Assembly (NCBI RefSeq): GCF_018403685.1
Contig: NZ_BOVK01000027.1
Span: 1-64,000, forward strand
Source of the DNA: Xylanibacillus composti
GTDB taxonomy: Bacteria; Bacillota; Bacilli; Paenibacillales; K13
Reading direction: 5' to 3'
Length of the DNA: 64,000 nt
Shown here: positions 1-9,288 of the stretch, piece by piece
Layout of the letters: each line of letters starts with the position of its first letter
Position numbering within the stretch: position 1 is the first letter of the stretch
Made by a program: the position numbers and the translations under genes
Notes under the pieces: model-generated
The model's database searches: none
Told to the model about the DNA's origin: nothing
The model's input: only the letters and a program-made list of their open reading frames with translations

Positions 1-469
1 TTGATGCAAGGCTAGTGGAAAAAGTGGGCTTATTCCGGTCCCTTCTGCCTACTCGTCCATGTAACTGCGTCAATAAAACCACGAATGTCCGCTAATGCTG
101 CCGTCATCGCAAATATCACAAAATAAATACAAGAATTTCCGTTATTTCTTCTACCGAAATTTCTGCCATTAACTGCAGTTAGAAAATCAAATGACTTCAC
201 CCTTTACTGTTCACGCGCACATGTACCTGCCACTTCCGTTCTGCTACCCTCCACAGAACTCGAACACATTGCCACTACCGTCTATCGAATCACTAACCTC
301 TACACTTACTCGCACCCGCAAACCACGAACACTTTGCGCCCGCGCCGTCGAATCGGTCCTTCCAACGCTATGTTGAATCGAACTCTATTCCCTCCCTATT
401 GCTGACCCGAAACTTCCAAGTATGACCCCCGAACCCCGCATACAGGCGCTCTGCAGCAAACAAACCCAA
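1..469. other. non-coding left flank with decayed repeat-like stretches
   Basis: No convincing gene is visible. Short open frames here lack ribosome binding sites and have composition unlike proteins. The stretch contains variants of a motif around TTCCGTTATTT (about 130-150) and TTCCGTTCTG (about 233-243). Similar pieces recur at 58370 and 58525 in another gene-free interval, which suggests a degenerate intergenic repeat family of this genome. No clear terminator for the minus-strand operon ending at 470 is visible. Confidence 0.5.
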
Positions 470-1543
470 TCAGCTCCCGATAATCAAGCCGCCCAATATT
501 TGCCGTCCCTCATTCTCTATCACCTGGATCGAGCGATAGCCCGCCGATTCCATAAATGCGTGCCAATCCGCACCGCTCCAGAAGCCAAAGCATGGCGCAT
601 CGCTGTCCCCCCTGCGGATCGGGGCAAAGTTCGGAAGCAGCGAGAAGATGAACTCTTGGTGGAGCAAACGGGTGTGATCCTGGCGCATGCATTCCGACAG
701 CAGCAAGGTGCCGCCGGGCTTCAGGCAGCTGCGCAGCCGGTTCAGAGCAGCCACGATATCTTGCGCGCAGTGCGCCACATTGACGGCGAAGATGTAGTCA
801 AACGCTTCCGCCCAATCCGGATAGTCCGCATTCAGGTCAAGCTTGCCTGCGTCCAATCGAGCAGCCGGGTACGATGCGGCCAGCCGTTTCCTTGCCCTGT
901 TCGCCAGTGCGGCGCTAATATCGGTCAAGACGCATCGTCCGACCGGTTGCGCGCGCAGCATGCATTCAGCCAGCAGCGCCATCGAGGCGGAGCCGTATCC
1001 GGTGCCCAGCTCCAACACCTCCGGCGCCTGCGCTTGATCTGCCTTCATGCGGTCAGCCAAGCACTCCGCAGCCCATTGATTATGTACCGCGTATAAATCA
1101 TGGCTATTGCTGAAATAATGCTCCCACAACGGGGCACCTTCCGGACCGAACAGCACATGCAGACTGTTCGACCGGCCCTGAATCACATCCAGCCAATGGG
1201 CTGCAACATAGTCAATCAGGTTCAGGGAAGGCTGGATTTGCACATTCCGGCCGTCGCCGAACGCATAGCGCTTGCGCTGCGCGCCGAGCCAGCAGCCGCC
1301 CCGCTGGACCAAGTAGCCTTGCTGCCGCAGGAAAAACAGCGCCCACTCGACATGCAGCTGGAAATCCGGCAAGCAGCGCAGCCCGCTCCAGGCCTCCTCC
1401 AGGGTAAAACCCTGCTGAAAGTCGAGTCCGCCGTTTTGCAGGCAGGTCGCGATCGCTTCGGCCGTATAGCCGGATACATCGTCATACACCGCATGATAGA
1501 CGCGATCGAACAACCCGCTGGAAACCTGCATCTCCCTCACCAT
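470..1543 (-). CDS. class I SAM-dependent methyltransferase
   Basis: Predicted small-molecule methyltransferase of 357 residues. The SAM-binding motif I, VLELGTGYGSAS, lies near residue 175, after an N-terminal region of about 150 residues typical of natural-product methyltransferases with a dimerisation or substrate-binding domain. The later LKPGGTLLLSE strand fits the Rossmann methyltransferase fold. Its ATG overlaps the stop codon of the upstream cupin gene by one base (TAATG), implying translational coupling. It is the last gene of the long minus-strand operon. A tailoring role (O-, N- or C-methylation) is inferred from context; the substrate cannot be read from the sequence. Confidence 0.85.
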   Translation of the reverse strand: MVREMQVSSGLFDRVYHAVYDDVSGYTAEAIATCLQNGGLDFQQGFTLEEAWSGLRCLPDFQLHVEWALFFLRQQGYLVQRGGCWLGAQRKRYAFGDGRNVQIQPSLNLIDYVAAHWLDVIQGRSNSLHVLFGPEGAPLWEHYFSNSHDLYAVHNQWAAECLADRMKADQAQAPEVLELGTGYGSASMALLAECMLRAQPVGRCVLTDISAALANRARKRLAASYPAARLDAGKLDLNADYPDWAEAFDYIFAVNVAHCAQDIVAALNRLRSCLKPGGTLLLSECMRQDHTRLLHQEFIFSLLPNFAPIRRGDSDAPCFGFWSGADWHAFMESAGYRSIQVIENEGRQILGGLIIGS

Positions 1544-1914
1544 TACCGCCCCCGCTGCGCTTGCTCGTCCTCTAGCGGAACAAGCTTGTACTCGGTTACA
1601 TCAAAGTCGACATAAATAAACATGACACATCCTGTATCGGTATACACGTCATGGGACTCGCCCAAGCCGGCAGTGAGAAAATCGCCCGCACGCATCACGT
1701 CCTCGTTAAGGCGAACCTCCCCTTCGGTGACGATTGCTATTTCCCGGTATGGATGATCATGCATCGGAATCGACGAACCCGGATGCATCTTCAGCAGAAA
1801 GCATCGTCTTCCGGTAGAGTCATCGCTCCACAAATAGCACATCTCCGTATCGGCATAGATCCCCTTTTCCCACTGCATGCGTGCCTTCTCAATAATCACG
1901 TGCTGCTTGTCCAT
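1543..1914 (-). CDS. small single-domain cupin protein
   Basis: A protein of about 123 residues with cupin motif 1 (MHDHPYREIAIVTEGE, HxH then E) and a motif 2 histidine in GESHDVYTDTG, so a metal-binding cupin is likely. The ATG at 1914 is preferred over one 36 bases upstream because GGGGGAGG precedes it at good spacing. It sits between two methyltransferase genes and overlaps the next one by one base. Members of this family act as isomerases, dioxygenases or metal-dependent sensors. Nothing here decides between these, so the function in the cluster is unknown. Confidence 0.75.
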   Translation of the reverse strand: MDKQHVIIEKARMQWEKGIYADTEMCYLWSDDSTGRRCFLLKMHPGSSIPMHDHPYREIAIVTEGEVRLNEDVMRAGDFLTAGLGESHDVYTDTGCVMFIYVDFDVTEYKLVPLEDEQAQRGR

Positions 1915-1927
1915 CGTTTTCCTCCCC

Positions 1928-2668
1928 CTAACGGCATTTTTCAGATACAATGACCAAGCGCGGACTGGACAGGCTGAATGGCGACAAGTCGAAACCGCCG
2001 TGGAGCTCTCGAACCTGGAGGCCAGCTGCCTCTGTCATCCGGACAAGCTCGGTCGCCGTGTACAAGCGCAAATCCAACAGCGCATGCTCGCGATCGCCCT
2101 CTGTGTACCAATTCAGTTCTTCCGTCCATCTGCCGGTATGGTGATGGAATGCGCGTCTGGAGAACACGAGCCGCCCATTCATTTTCTCCCAAGTATTGTA
2201 CAGCTGACGCAGCTTGAAATCCCGGTTTTCTGTGTCCTGCAAAAAATGCCCGCCCGGCTTCAAAGCCCGATATACCCTGCGCAATATTTCCCGGTCGCCC
2301 TCCTCATCCTCGATGTAACCGAAGGCCGTACCGATATTAATGATCGCGTCGAACTCGTCTTCACTCTGCAGCTCGCGCATATCTCCCAGAACGAATCCGA
2401 CATTGGCGCCTTGTTCCTCCGCCCTTCGCCTGGCTTCCTCCAGCAAAGCCGCAGAGCCGTCATAGCCGACCACCTCCATCCCTTGTTTCGCCAGCGCAAT
2501 GCTCATCCGTCCCTGTCCGCATCCCAAATCCAGCACACGCATCCCCGAGGACAGCTTAAGGCGCTGCATGATCGCCTCCAGCTCATAGGCCGTCCGCTCC
2601 GGAGACAGGATCACCTCGGAAAAGGACAAATAGTCCGCTCCAAAAAATTGATTCCACGACTCCCCCAT
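1928..2668 (-). CDS. class I SAM-dependent methyltransferase
   Basis: A protein of about 246 residues with a clear SAM-binding motif, VLDLGCGQGRMSIAL, an acidic loop (VGYDGS), and a motif around LKPGGHFLQDTENR. The ATG at 2668 is chosen because GGAGGAG stands eight bases before it; the longer open frame has no such site. It is unrelated at domain level to the methyltransferase at 470 beyond the shared Rossmann fold. The C-terminal beta region (WTEELNWYTEGDREHALLD) is typical of small-molecule methyltransferases. It lies downstream of the AMP ligase gene in the same direction after a gap of about 145 bases. The substrate is unknown. Confidence 0.85.
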   Translation of the reverse strand: MGESWNQFFGADYLSFSEVILSPERTAYELEAIMQRLKLSSGMRVLDLGCGQGRMSIALAKQGMEVVGYDGSAALLEEARRRAEEQGANVGFVLGDMRELQSEDEFDAIINIGTAFGYIEDEEGDREILRRVYRALKPGGHFLQDTENRDFKLRQLYNTWEKMNGRLVFSRRAFHHHTGRWTEELNWYTEGDREHALLDLRLYTATELVRMTEAAGLQVRELHGGFDLSPFSLSSPRLVIVSEKCR

Positions 2669-2813
2669 CCCTGCATCTCCTCCTCCCATAGCCGCTTGGC
2701 TGCCGGCAATTGGGCACGCGCTTCCGTAAGCAGCCAGAAATTTCTTACCTTGACACAACCCTCAACTTCATCGCCTTCACTGCCGCCCGCTTCACCAGGG
2801 GGCCTCCCCCGTA

Positions 2814-4226
2814 CTAACCTCTGGGACGCATCACCTTGCCCGAGGCGGTTTTGGGCAGCTCCCGCTTCACCTCGATCACATCTGGCCACAATCTCGTATC
2901 CTGCTGATTCTGCACAATGCGGCGCAGCACTTCATGCCGATCCAGCTCGGGATCAGCAGTGACCCAGGCATGTATCTTGACGCCGCTGTCTTCCATATGT
3001 CCGAAGGCAAGCGCTTCCCGAACGCCCTCCACTTCCAACAACACCTGCTCCAGCTCCGCAGGGTGGACATTGACCCCGCCCCGGATGATCAGGTCATCGG
3101 CCCTGCCATAAACGAACAGCTCGCCTTCGCGCCAGCTTGCGATATCGCCTGTCTTCAACCAGCCCTGATCCAGCTTGACTGCCGTAGCTGCCGCGTCGCC
3201 GAAATAGCCCTTCATCACATTCGGCCCGGAAACGGTCAGCATCCCGCGGCAGCCGGGCGATACCGGGTTTCCCTGCCCGTCTACAATGCGGATGTCGACC
3301 CGGGCCAACGGAGCGCCGACGCATTCGACCGGATCATCGTCCGCCAGCTGCAGCTTGCAGCTTACGCGCGGCGAAGCCTCCGTTAAGCCGTAGGCATTGC
3401 CGATCCGCGCGCCGGGAAAAGCCGCCCTAATCCTTTCCTTCTGCAGCTTGCGCAGCGGTTCGCCGCTCAGCACCAGCTGCTGCACCGTGGACATATCGCA
3501 GCGCGGAGCGAAGTGGGCCAGGCTCGAAGCGACGGTAGGCGTCATGCAGCATACCGTGATACGCTGTGCAGCCAGCTCGCGCACTGCGCCGAGCGGCGTC
3601 AGCTCATCGGGCTTGACCGCGATTGCTGCGCCGCAATACAATGCAGGAAGCAGCTCGCCAGTGATCGCGGAGGCATGGACAAGCGGACGAAGCAGCAGCA
3701 GGCGATCCTCCGCCCCTAGCGGGAAGCAGCGCAGAATGTCCTCCATATTGCTCCAGAGGTTGCGGTAAGTCAGCATGACGCCCTTCGGAAAACCCGACGT
3801 GCCTGACGTATAGAGAATGAGCGCGACATCCTGCAGGGAGCTGCGACGCTTCGGGAACACGGTTGGCAAGGCCTGCAGCCTGCCAGTCTGATCTACATGA
3901 GCCTGTGCAATGACCAGCTCCGGGCCAATTTCCTCCAACGCTTTTCGGGTAAGCTGCGGGTTGCGGAAAGAATCGACCGGCACGACTGTAACCCGGCACT
4001 GCATAGCCGCCAGCAGCACAGGAACAGCTCGCCAGCCCAGCGAAATCTGGCAGGCGATGACCTGCTGCTTCCCGCCGCGGCTGCCGTACCCGCTCTCGCG
4101 GAGACGTTCCACATTCCAGGCTATCGCCTGCGTGAGCGATTCATAAGCTGCTGCATCGCCTGAAGGAAAAAGGAAGCATGCACCGGAATGGCCGGACAGC
4201 ACGGTAAGGAACTGCTCCGTATCCAT
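2814..4226 (-). CDS. stand-alone AMP-forming acyl/aminoacyl ligase (ANL superfamily)
   Basis: An adenylating enzyme of 470 residues that activates a carboxylic or amino acid with ATP and can load it on CoA or a carrier protein. All core motifs are visible in order: P-loop-like YTSGTSGFPKG (near 138), NAYGLTEASP, LKTGDIA, GRADDLIIRGGVNVHPAELE, and LPKTASGKVMR with the C-terminal catalytic lysine. No condensation or carrier domain is fused to it. A separate carrier protein is therefore its likely acceptor, and five exist in this cluster. GAGGAGGG precedes the ATG. It follows the PhyH gene at 4239 after 12 bases. Substrate specificity cannot be read reliably. Confidence 0.88.
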   Translation of the reverse strand: MDTEQFLTVLSGHSGACFLFPSGDAAAYESLTQAIAWNVERLRESGYGSRGGKQQVIACQISLGWRAVPVLLAAMQCRVTVVPVDSFRNPQLTRKALEEIGPELVIAQAHVDQTGRLQALPTVFPKRRSSLQDVALILYTSGTSGFPKGVMLTYRNLWSNMEDILRCFPLGAEDRLLLLRPLVHASAITGELLPALYCGAAIAVKPDELTPLGAVRELAAQRITVCCMTPTVASSLAHFAPRCDMSTVQQLVLSGEPLRKLQKERIRAAFPGARIGNAYGLTEASPRVSCKLQLADDDPVECVGAPLARVDIRIVDGQGNPVSPGCRGMLTVSGPNVMKGYFGDAAATAVKLDQGWLKTGDIASWREGELFVYGRADDLIIRGGVNVHPAELEQVLLEVEGVREALAFGHMEDSGVKIHAWVTADPELDRHEVLRRIVQNQQDTRLWPDVIEVKRELPKTASGKVMRPRG

Positions 4227-4238
4227 GCCGGTCCCTCC

Positions 4239-5075
4239 TCAAAAATCGCGGTGAATGATTTGGTCGTAATACTTGGCTTCGTGGAACTCGAACAAGTTTT
4301 CCTTCGTCTCCACGACACGCGGATGAGCGTTCAGCCTGCGTCTGGTTTTTTTGCGGTCCTTCTGAATCAAGTAATTGTAGTTCAACGTAATCTTCTCGAC
4401 ACTCACGCGCGCATAGTGTGTCACGATCGCCCTGCGGAACTTGTCTTCCGAGTTGTTGTCTGAAGAACCGTGCAGGATGTTGCCGTTGAAAAACACCGCA
4501 TCGCCCGCCTCGGTGGTCAGCTCGATGCTCTCATACCCTTCAGGCACCGGGATTTGCTTGCCGTACACATTCACACTCTCTGGCACAACGTCCGGCTGTA
4601 CAATATCAAATACATGCGACCCGGGGACGACCTGCAGCCCGCCATTGTCACGGCCCGAAGAATCGAGGCTTACCCATATGGCGTAAGTGGTGTCCGGCGA
4701 TGCCCCGAGACTGTAGTTGTCCTGATGCAGCGGCAGTCCCTTGGCGCCGGGAGCCTTAAAGTAGTAACTCGTCTGAACAGCCAGCACTTCCTCCTGAATC
4801 AAGCCTTCAAGCAGGGCAATAGCCTGCGGCTGGAAGATGAAATCCTGTATGCCTTCATGTCCAAGCTGGTAATCCCGAAGCCGGGGAAACAGACTGTCGA
4901 ATGGACGGTTCGGGGCCTGAATGATCTTCCCCTGCGCCATAAGTTTCTTCCAAATCTCCCAGTACATATCGTTCAGACGCTGCACTTCTTCCGGGCTGTA
5001 CAAGCCTTTCACGATCAGGTACCCGTCCTTCTCGAACTGCTCCTTCTGCTCCTTCGTCCATGCGCCTTGCTCCAT
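4239..5075 (-). CDS. PhyH-type Fe(II)/2-oxoglutarate dioxygenase, copy 1
   Basis: Phytanoyl-CoA dioxygenase family, about 278 residues. The iron facial triad is visible as LHQDN (H-x-D) and the distal His in NGNILHGSS, followed by the 2-oxoglutarate-binding arginine region FRRAIVTHY. Such enzymes hydroxylate, desaturate or rearrange substrates, often when tethered to a carrier protein. The start at 5075 is supported by GAGGAGGG nine bases upstream. Three paralogues lie at 23090, 39459 and 42053, and the C-terminal sequence DQIIH is shared with the copy at 42053. It sits between the AMP ligase and a small flavoprotein gene. Confidence 0.88.
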   Translation of the reverse strand: MEQGAWTKEQKEQFEKDGYLIVKGLYSPEEVQRLNDMYWEIWKKLMAQGKIIQAPNRPFDSLFPRLRDYQLGHEGIQDFIFQPQAIALLEGLIQEEVLAVQTSYYFKAPGAKGLPLHQDNYSLGASPDTTYAIWVSLDSSGRDNGGLQVVPGSHVFDIVQPDVVPESVNVYGKQIPVPEGYESIELTTEAGDAVFFNGNILHGSSDNNSEDKFRRAIVTHYARVSVEKITLNYNYLIQKDRKKTRRRLNAHPRVVETKENLFEFHEAKYYDQIIHRDF

Positions 5076-5098
5076 CGGTAATCCCTCCTCTTTTCCGT

Positions 5099-5659
5099 TC
5101 AGCACATCATATCGTGATCAACATACTGCCTGCCGTTCCACTCGCTCAGCAGATTGATCGCCACGCGCGCCCCGTCACCTGACGTAATGGAGATATGCAT
5201 GCTCTGTCCGGTGCAGATGCCAGCTGCCCATACCCCCTTCATGCTGGTCCGTCCCTCTTCATCCACGGCGATCACTTCCGGGCCGCCCTCTTCCTTGCCC
5301 GGCTTCATTTGAAGCCCCATCTGCCGAGCCAATCCCTTCGCGGCTCCAGTCGCCAAGATGACGGCTGCACTTTCGTACACCTCAGCGCACGCCGTCACGC
5401 GAAAACCGCTCTCACTGCGCTCAACAGCGCTGACCTCGGCGAGCTTCACCTCGGCCCCGTATTTCTCGGCCTGCCTCTTGCCTGTTTCGAACACGTCGTA
5501 ACCTGTGATGCCCATCACCGCATAATGATTGGCTGCCCACGCCTTCTTCGTTCCGCTTTTGTCATTATCCAGAATGAGCACTTTTTTCTTGGCCCTAGCC
5601 ATGAATATGCCGGCGCTTGCCCCTGCCGGCCCTGCCCCTATAATCAGCACATCATACAT
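5099..5659 (-). CDS. small FAD-dependent oxidoreductase, thioredoxin-reductase-like
   Basis: A protein of 186 residues starting with the FAD dinucleotide motif YDVLIIGAGPAGASAG and ending with GVWAAGICTGQ and a GDGARVAINLL helix, both typical of the thioredoxin reductase FAD domain. It is much shorter than thioredoxin reductases (about 310). No CxxC redox motif or inserted NAD(P)H domain is visible, so it matches the single-domain family found in Bacilli. The ATG at 5659 follows AAAGGAG by 11 bases; an in-frame GTG 12 bases earlier lacks spacing. The electron donor and substrate are unknown. Confidence 0.75.
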   Translation of the reverse strand: MYDVLIIGAGPAGASAGIFMARAKKKVLILDNDKSGTKKAWAANHYAVMGITGYDVFETGKRQAEKYGAEVKLAEVSAVERSESGFRVTACAEVYESAAVILATGAAKGLARQMGLQMKPGKEEGGPEVIAVDEEGRTSMKGVWAAGICTGQSMHISITSGDGARVAINLLSEWNGRQYVDHDMMC

Positions 5660-5756
5660 CGTTGCCAACACTCCTTTATCGGACGATTACCTTCATCGTA
5701 CAGAAGCAGGCGCCCGAACACTCGACCTCTGTTGCCGCAAAGATAGGGTTCTCTTG

Positions 5757-7028
5757 TCACAACTCTCGCACAGCAGGAAGGCCGTATTCGTCTATGTCCC
5801 GGACTAGAACCGCCTGGCCGTTCGCCAGCATCACCTCGCGCGGAAGCGGGTGGCTCAGGAATAGAACCGGACTGAAAGTGAGTCCGTAAGCGCCGGCTTG
5901 CCTCACCGCCAACAGATCGCCCGGCTGCAAGACAGGCAGCTCCACCCCTCGTCCGATTAAGTCATCGGGCGAACAGAGCGGTCCTGAAATATGATACATG
6001 CGCTGCTCCCCTCTGCCGCAGACAAGCGCTTCGATCGGATAATTCCGCTTGACGAGACTGCCTGCTCCTCCGGCTGCCGCGAACTGATGGACGCCGCCGT
6101 CCGCTATCGCGAACTCGACTCCTTGCGATCGCTTCGTATAGCGCACGCGAACCAGATAGCTCCCGGCTTCCGCAACAAGAAATCGGCCGGATTCTGCCAA
6201 TACTTCTACGTCCGGGTACCGGCGCAGGAATGAATCGAACAAAGGCCGGGTGCGCAGAGCGACCGCTTCGAGATCCAGGCGCGATTCTCCCGAATGATAC
6301 GGAATGCCGAAGCCGCCGCCGACCCCGACATAGCGCAGTTCCGACAGGCCGCCTGCCAGCAGGCGGTCGGCGGCCTCCAGCATGCAGCGCACATTGGCGG
6401 CAATCGTATCGGCTTGGAGGATGCGCGTACCCAAGTAGCCGTGCAGACCGACGACACGAACGCAGGACATGGCGCGCGCCGCTGCAAGCACTTCCGGCAG
6501 CTGGTCTTCATCTATGCCGAACTGACGCGCCGCTCCTCCCATCTTCAGCCGCGCGCCGCGCACTGTCTCGCGCGGATTGATGCGCAAGCCAACTTCTGCC
6601 ACCATGCCCCGCTTACCCGCAATCTTCTGCACAAGAGCAATCTCCTGAATCGATTCTACGATCAGATAGCGAACGCCAAGCGCCACCAAGCGCTCCAGCT
6701 CAGCCGCGCTTTTCCCTGGACCCAGATAGAGAATATGCGCAGGCACTATTCCGGCAGACAGGGCGATCTCCAATTCCAGCGGCGAGCAAATTTCGCTGTA
6801 CACGCCATGCCGATAAATCGCACGGACTACGGATGGATTCGGATTAGCTTTCATAGAGTAAAAGAGACGCACATTCGGATGCAGGCATTGCCGCAGGTCG
6901 GCAACACGCTGTTCGATGACAGCCATATCGTATACATAAAGCGGAGTGCCATACTGCTCTCCAAGCCGCTGATACAGGTCAATTGGCAAAACTTGCTCCG
7001 AAATCCCCACTATCATGACCCCCTTCAA
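5757..7028 (-). CDS. PLP-dependent fold-III decarboxylase, BtrK-like
   Basis: About 423 residues of the diaminopimelate/ornithine decarboxylase fold III family. The PLP lysine is in LFYSMKANPNP, the glycine-rich phosphate loop is GVGGGFGIPYHSGES, and the active-site cysteine is in SGPLCSPDD. Blocks such as GARLKMGGAARQFGIDED and AGAYGLTFSPVLFLSHP resemble BtrK, which decarboxylates glutamyl-[acyl carrier protein] in butirosin biosynthesis. The neighbouring ATP-grasp ligase and nearby carrier protein strengthen that reading. The start is uncertain: a TTG at 7028 overlaps the previous stop codon (TTGA), with ATG at 7016 and GTG at 7010 as alternatives. Carrier-bound decarboxylation is inferred. 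Confidence 0.8.
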   Translation of the reverse strand: MKGVMIVGISEQVLPIDLYQRLGEQYGTPLYVYDMAVIEQRVADLRQCLHPNVRLFYSMKANPNPSVVRAIYRHGVYSEICSPLELEIALSAGIVPAHILYLGPGKSAAELERLVALGVRYLIVESIQEIALVQKIAGKRGMVAEVGLRINPRETVRGARLKMGGAARQFGIDEDQLPEVLAAARAMSCVRVVGLHGYLGTRILQADTIAANVRCMLEAADRLLAGGLSELRYVGVGGGFGIPYHSGESRLDLEAVALRTRPLFDSFLRRYPDVEVLAESGRFLVAEAGSYLVRVRYTKRSQGVEFAIADGGVHQFAAAGGAGSLVKRNYPIEALVCGRGEQRMYHISGPLCSPDDLIGRGVELPVLQPGDLLAVRQAGAYGLTFSPVLFLSHPLPREVMLANGQAVLVRDIDEYGLPAVREL

Positions 7029-8407
7029 ACATCAACCTTCAGGCCGATGCCTCCTATCTGCTGCAGCTGCTGGCGGCAGAATCGCTCCAGCTGCAGACAT
7101 TCCTCGGCGGAATCGCCGATCATGGTCGTGTACAATTTGCCCCGGCGCCCATGCGGATCGCTGGAGTTGACTGGCGCATACGCACAAAGGATGACGCCAT
7201 GGCCGGAATCAACACGGTAGAGCTTCGCCTGCAGCGCTTGTTGAATCTGGACGAAAGCCAGCGGCGCTTGCTTGGAAAAAGAAAAGGGGCGGATGAGCGC
7301 ATGCTTGCCCGCCGGCGCCCAATCCTGCAGCAGGCGGGTATGGTAGGTGGACATGTTGAGCCGCGCGTTGATCTCGATGCAGGGATACAGCTTTCCGTCC
7401 CTCCCGATCATCGCATCCAGACCGACCAGACCGTAGTAGCCGTGCGCATGCAGCGCTTGCCCAATCTGCTCGGCATACGCTCGTACACGCTCTTCTGCCG
7501 ACGCTGTCAGCTGATGCGGAGACATATGCCCGAGATGCGTCCCATTCTGCACAAGCGCAGTCAGAATCGTCACCTGCCGCACCTGGCCGTCCCGGCTTAC
7601 TAGAAATTGCACATTCAGGTCCTGTGCATTATCGATCCATTGCTCCAGCACGAATTCCGTATGTTCCGTCCCCTGTCTCACCGCTGATTGACGCAGCATG
7701 CGCAGCACTTGCTGAAACTTGGCGGCGCTGTCTATGCGCAGCATTCCTTTGCCCGACACGCCCATGCCTTCCTTCAATACAAGCGGACCCTCCGCCAAGT
7801 GCGGAGCCAGCTCCGCGAAGGCCGATTCCAGCTCGCTCAGCGTACGAACCGTTCGTCCCGGCACCTGCGGAATACCCAGCTGTTCACAGAGCTCCCGGCT
7901 AAACAGCTTGCTGTTCACCTCGCGAGTTACAGAGGTGCGCGGCGCCGCAAGCGGAATGTGCCAATCTTCAGCCAGCGCTTCCTCCCATACCGACACGCCA
8001 TGAGGAAGCAGGAAGCCGTCCCCCGCTTCTGCCCAGCGACGAACCGCAGAGGGAGCGCCGGAGGAAGTAGCGGCGAGCAGCTGGCAAGTAAGCGACTCGT
8101 TGGAAGAGAGCGACTTGGACTCAGGGGCGAAAATAGCGGGGGAGCGCCATCCAAGGGAGAGCAAATAGGAAAGGAAGGAATCGTCAGGCTCGCTCGGGAG
8201 CAGCACCAGATCTTCAGGTGCTGCCAAGAGCAGCGCCAGCTCGGATAGAGCCAACGGCGCTTGCGTGACGCTCGGCACGCCCGGCAGCCCAATCACGTCC
8301 TTGCTTCGCCAGTCCTGCTCCACCTCGAAATTGCCAAGCCAGGCAAGCCGGCCCCGTTGCGAATCGATATGCAAGGCTTCCATCCATGCCTCGCGCCATT
8401 TTGTCAT
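7025..8407 (-). CDS. ATP-grasp ligase, BtrJ-like
   Basis: About 460 residues. The C-terminal two thirds form an ATP-grasp fold: the ATP-binding lysine strand LVLKEGMGVSGKGML, FVLEQWIDNAQDLNVQFLV, and the metal-binding EINARLNMSTYHTRL. The N-terminal third is a pre-ATP-grasp region. Such enzymes join a carboxylate to an amine or thiol through an acyl phosphate. In the butirosin pathway BtrJ charges the carrier BtrI with glutamate. The ATG at 8407 overlaps the upstream stop as ATGA and has GGAG in front; a longer open frame upstream is not used. It is directly followed by the BtrK-like decarboxylase gene. Confidence 0.8.
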   Translation of the reverse strand: MTKWREAWMEALHIDSQRGRLAWLGNFEVEQDWRSKDVIGLPGVPSVTQAPLALSELALLLAAPEDLVLLPSEPDDSFLSYLLSLGWRSPAIFAPESKSLSSNESLTCQLLAATSSGAPSAVRRWAEAGDGFLLPHGVSVWEEALAEDWHIPLAAPRTSVTREVNSKLFSRELCEQLGIPQVPGRTVRTLSELESAFAELAPHLAEGPLVLKEGMGVSGKGMLRIDSAAKFQQVLRMLRQSAVRQGTEHTEFVLEQWIDNAQDLNVQFLVSRDGQVRQVTILTALVQNGTHLGHMSPHQLTASAEERVRAYAEQIGQALHAHGYYGLVGLDAMIGRDGKLYPCIEINARLNMSTYHTRLLQDWAPAGKHALIRPFSFSKQAPLAFVQIQQALQAKLYRVDSGHGVILCAYAPVNSSDPHGRRGKLYTTMIGDSAEECLQLERFCRQQLQQIGGIGLKVDV

Positions 8408-9288
8408 CTTGCATTCTCCTTTCGCAGCAGCATACAGCCTGTCCCATGCTTCCTGTCCGCATAGACAAGCAGGATCTCTGATTTCCCTGTCTTCGCCAGT
8501 TGAAGCTCGGCTAGGGCGTACCACAAATCAGCGGTTCCCTGATTCACCGCCTGCCGCTTCAGGAACGTCTTCGGAAAAGCATGACGCATCCCGGAAACAA
8601 ACGGTTCATCCACCATTTGCGGCACGACGATGGTATGAGCGGCGCTTGCTCGGCCTGCGCTCAGCATCTCTTTCGCCAGCTGCACGGCCTTCTGAACCAG
8701 CGCGTCCGGCCCGCGGGAAGATTCCTCCGCGCTCTGCTGCTCAATCGCATAGCCGCATATTCGCCAATCCCCGATATCCGGGGTTATGCAGGCAAGCGCC
8801 AGCGCTTCTGCCAGCGGGTAAGCGCCGGAAGCGGCAAGCTGCCTGTCCCGGTAGGGCGTCAGTTGCTCCATGCAGACTACGCAGGCCGCCTGCTGTACTG
8901 CATCTGCCCAGTGCAGGGCAATTAGCGGGCTGAGCCATCCGGCATCACTGAATGAAACCGGCTGCGTTCCGGCAAGATTCAATTGTTTCAGCATGTATAA
9001 GGCTGCATTAATCTTCTCCGTCAGCGGATGGGAGGCATAACAGCAGACGAAATGCGCGGGCAGTTGTCCCGGTTGTATCGGGCTGTCCAGCTCATGAATG
9101 CAAGCGCACGGCTCATCCGCAAATACCGTCCGCTCCTCCCAGCCTGTCTGGGCCAGCAAGAGGGAGTATTGCTCGGCAATCCGGTTATAGACGTTCGCTT
9201 CCCTGGAAGGCCTCGGCTCCCTCCGCGCATAGTTCCTGAGCACCGCTGGCTGTGTCAGGAACAGCTCTGTCTCTCTGACAAACCGCAC
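8404..9288 (-). CDS. thiolase-fold (KAS III-like) partner lacking the catalytic Cys
   Basis: A protein of 294 residues that I recognise only by comparison with the thiolase-fold protein at 27669. Here TQPVSFSDAGWLSPLIAL aligns by eye with QPLAISGCGSVSFACA there, so the catalytic Cys is replaced by Ala and the PHQAN-type His is also missing (VVPQMV). An Asn remains in AVNQGTADL. It probably forms a heterodimer with the KAS III-like protein encoded immediately upstream (9185). The predicted GTG start at 9288, preceded by a G-rich site, lies inside that gene, a 104-base out-of-frame overlap. The thiolase assignment is inference. Confidence 0.55.
   Translation of the reverse strand: MRFVRETELFLTQPAVLRNYARREPRPSREANVYNRIAEQYSLLLAQTGWEERTVFADEPCACIHELDSPIQPGQLPAHFVCCYASHPLTEKINAALYMLKQLNLAGTQPVSFSDAGWLSPLIALHWADAVQQAACVVCMEQLTPYRDRQLAASGAYPLAEALALACITPDIGDWRICGYAIEQQSAEESSRGPDALVQKAVQLAKEMLSAGRASAAHTIVVPQMVDEPFVSGMRHAFPKTFLKRQAVNQGTADLWYALAELQLAKTGKSEILLVYADRKHGTGCMLLRKENAR

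Noticed and set aside
191-376. Plus-strand open frame of 61 codons in the left flank
   Set aside because: No ribosome binding site, low-complexity Pro/Thr/Leu composition, and it lies in repeat-like non-coding sequence.
422-2962. Long plus-strand open frames opposite the methyltransferase and cupin genes
   Set aside because: They are antisense shadows of well-supported minus-strand genes, with Arg/Gln/His-rich composition and no domains.
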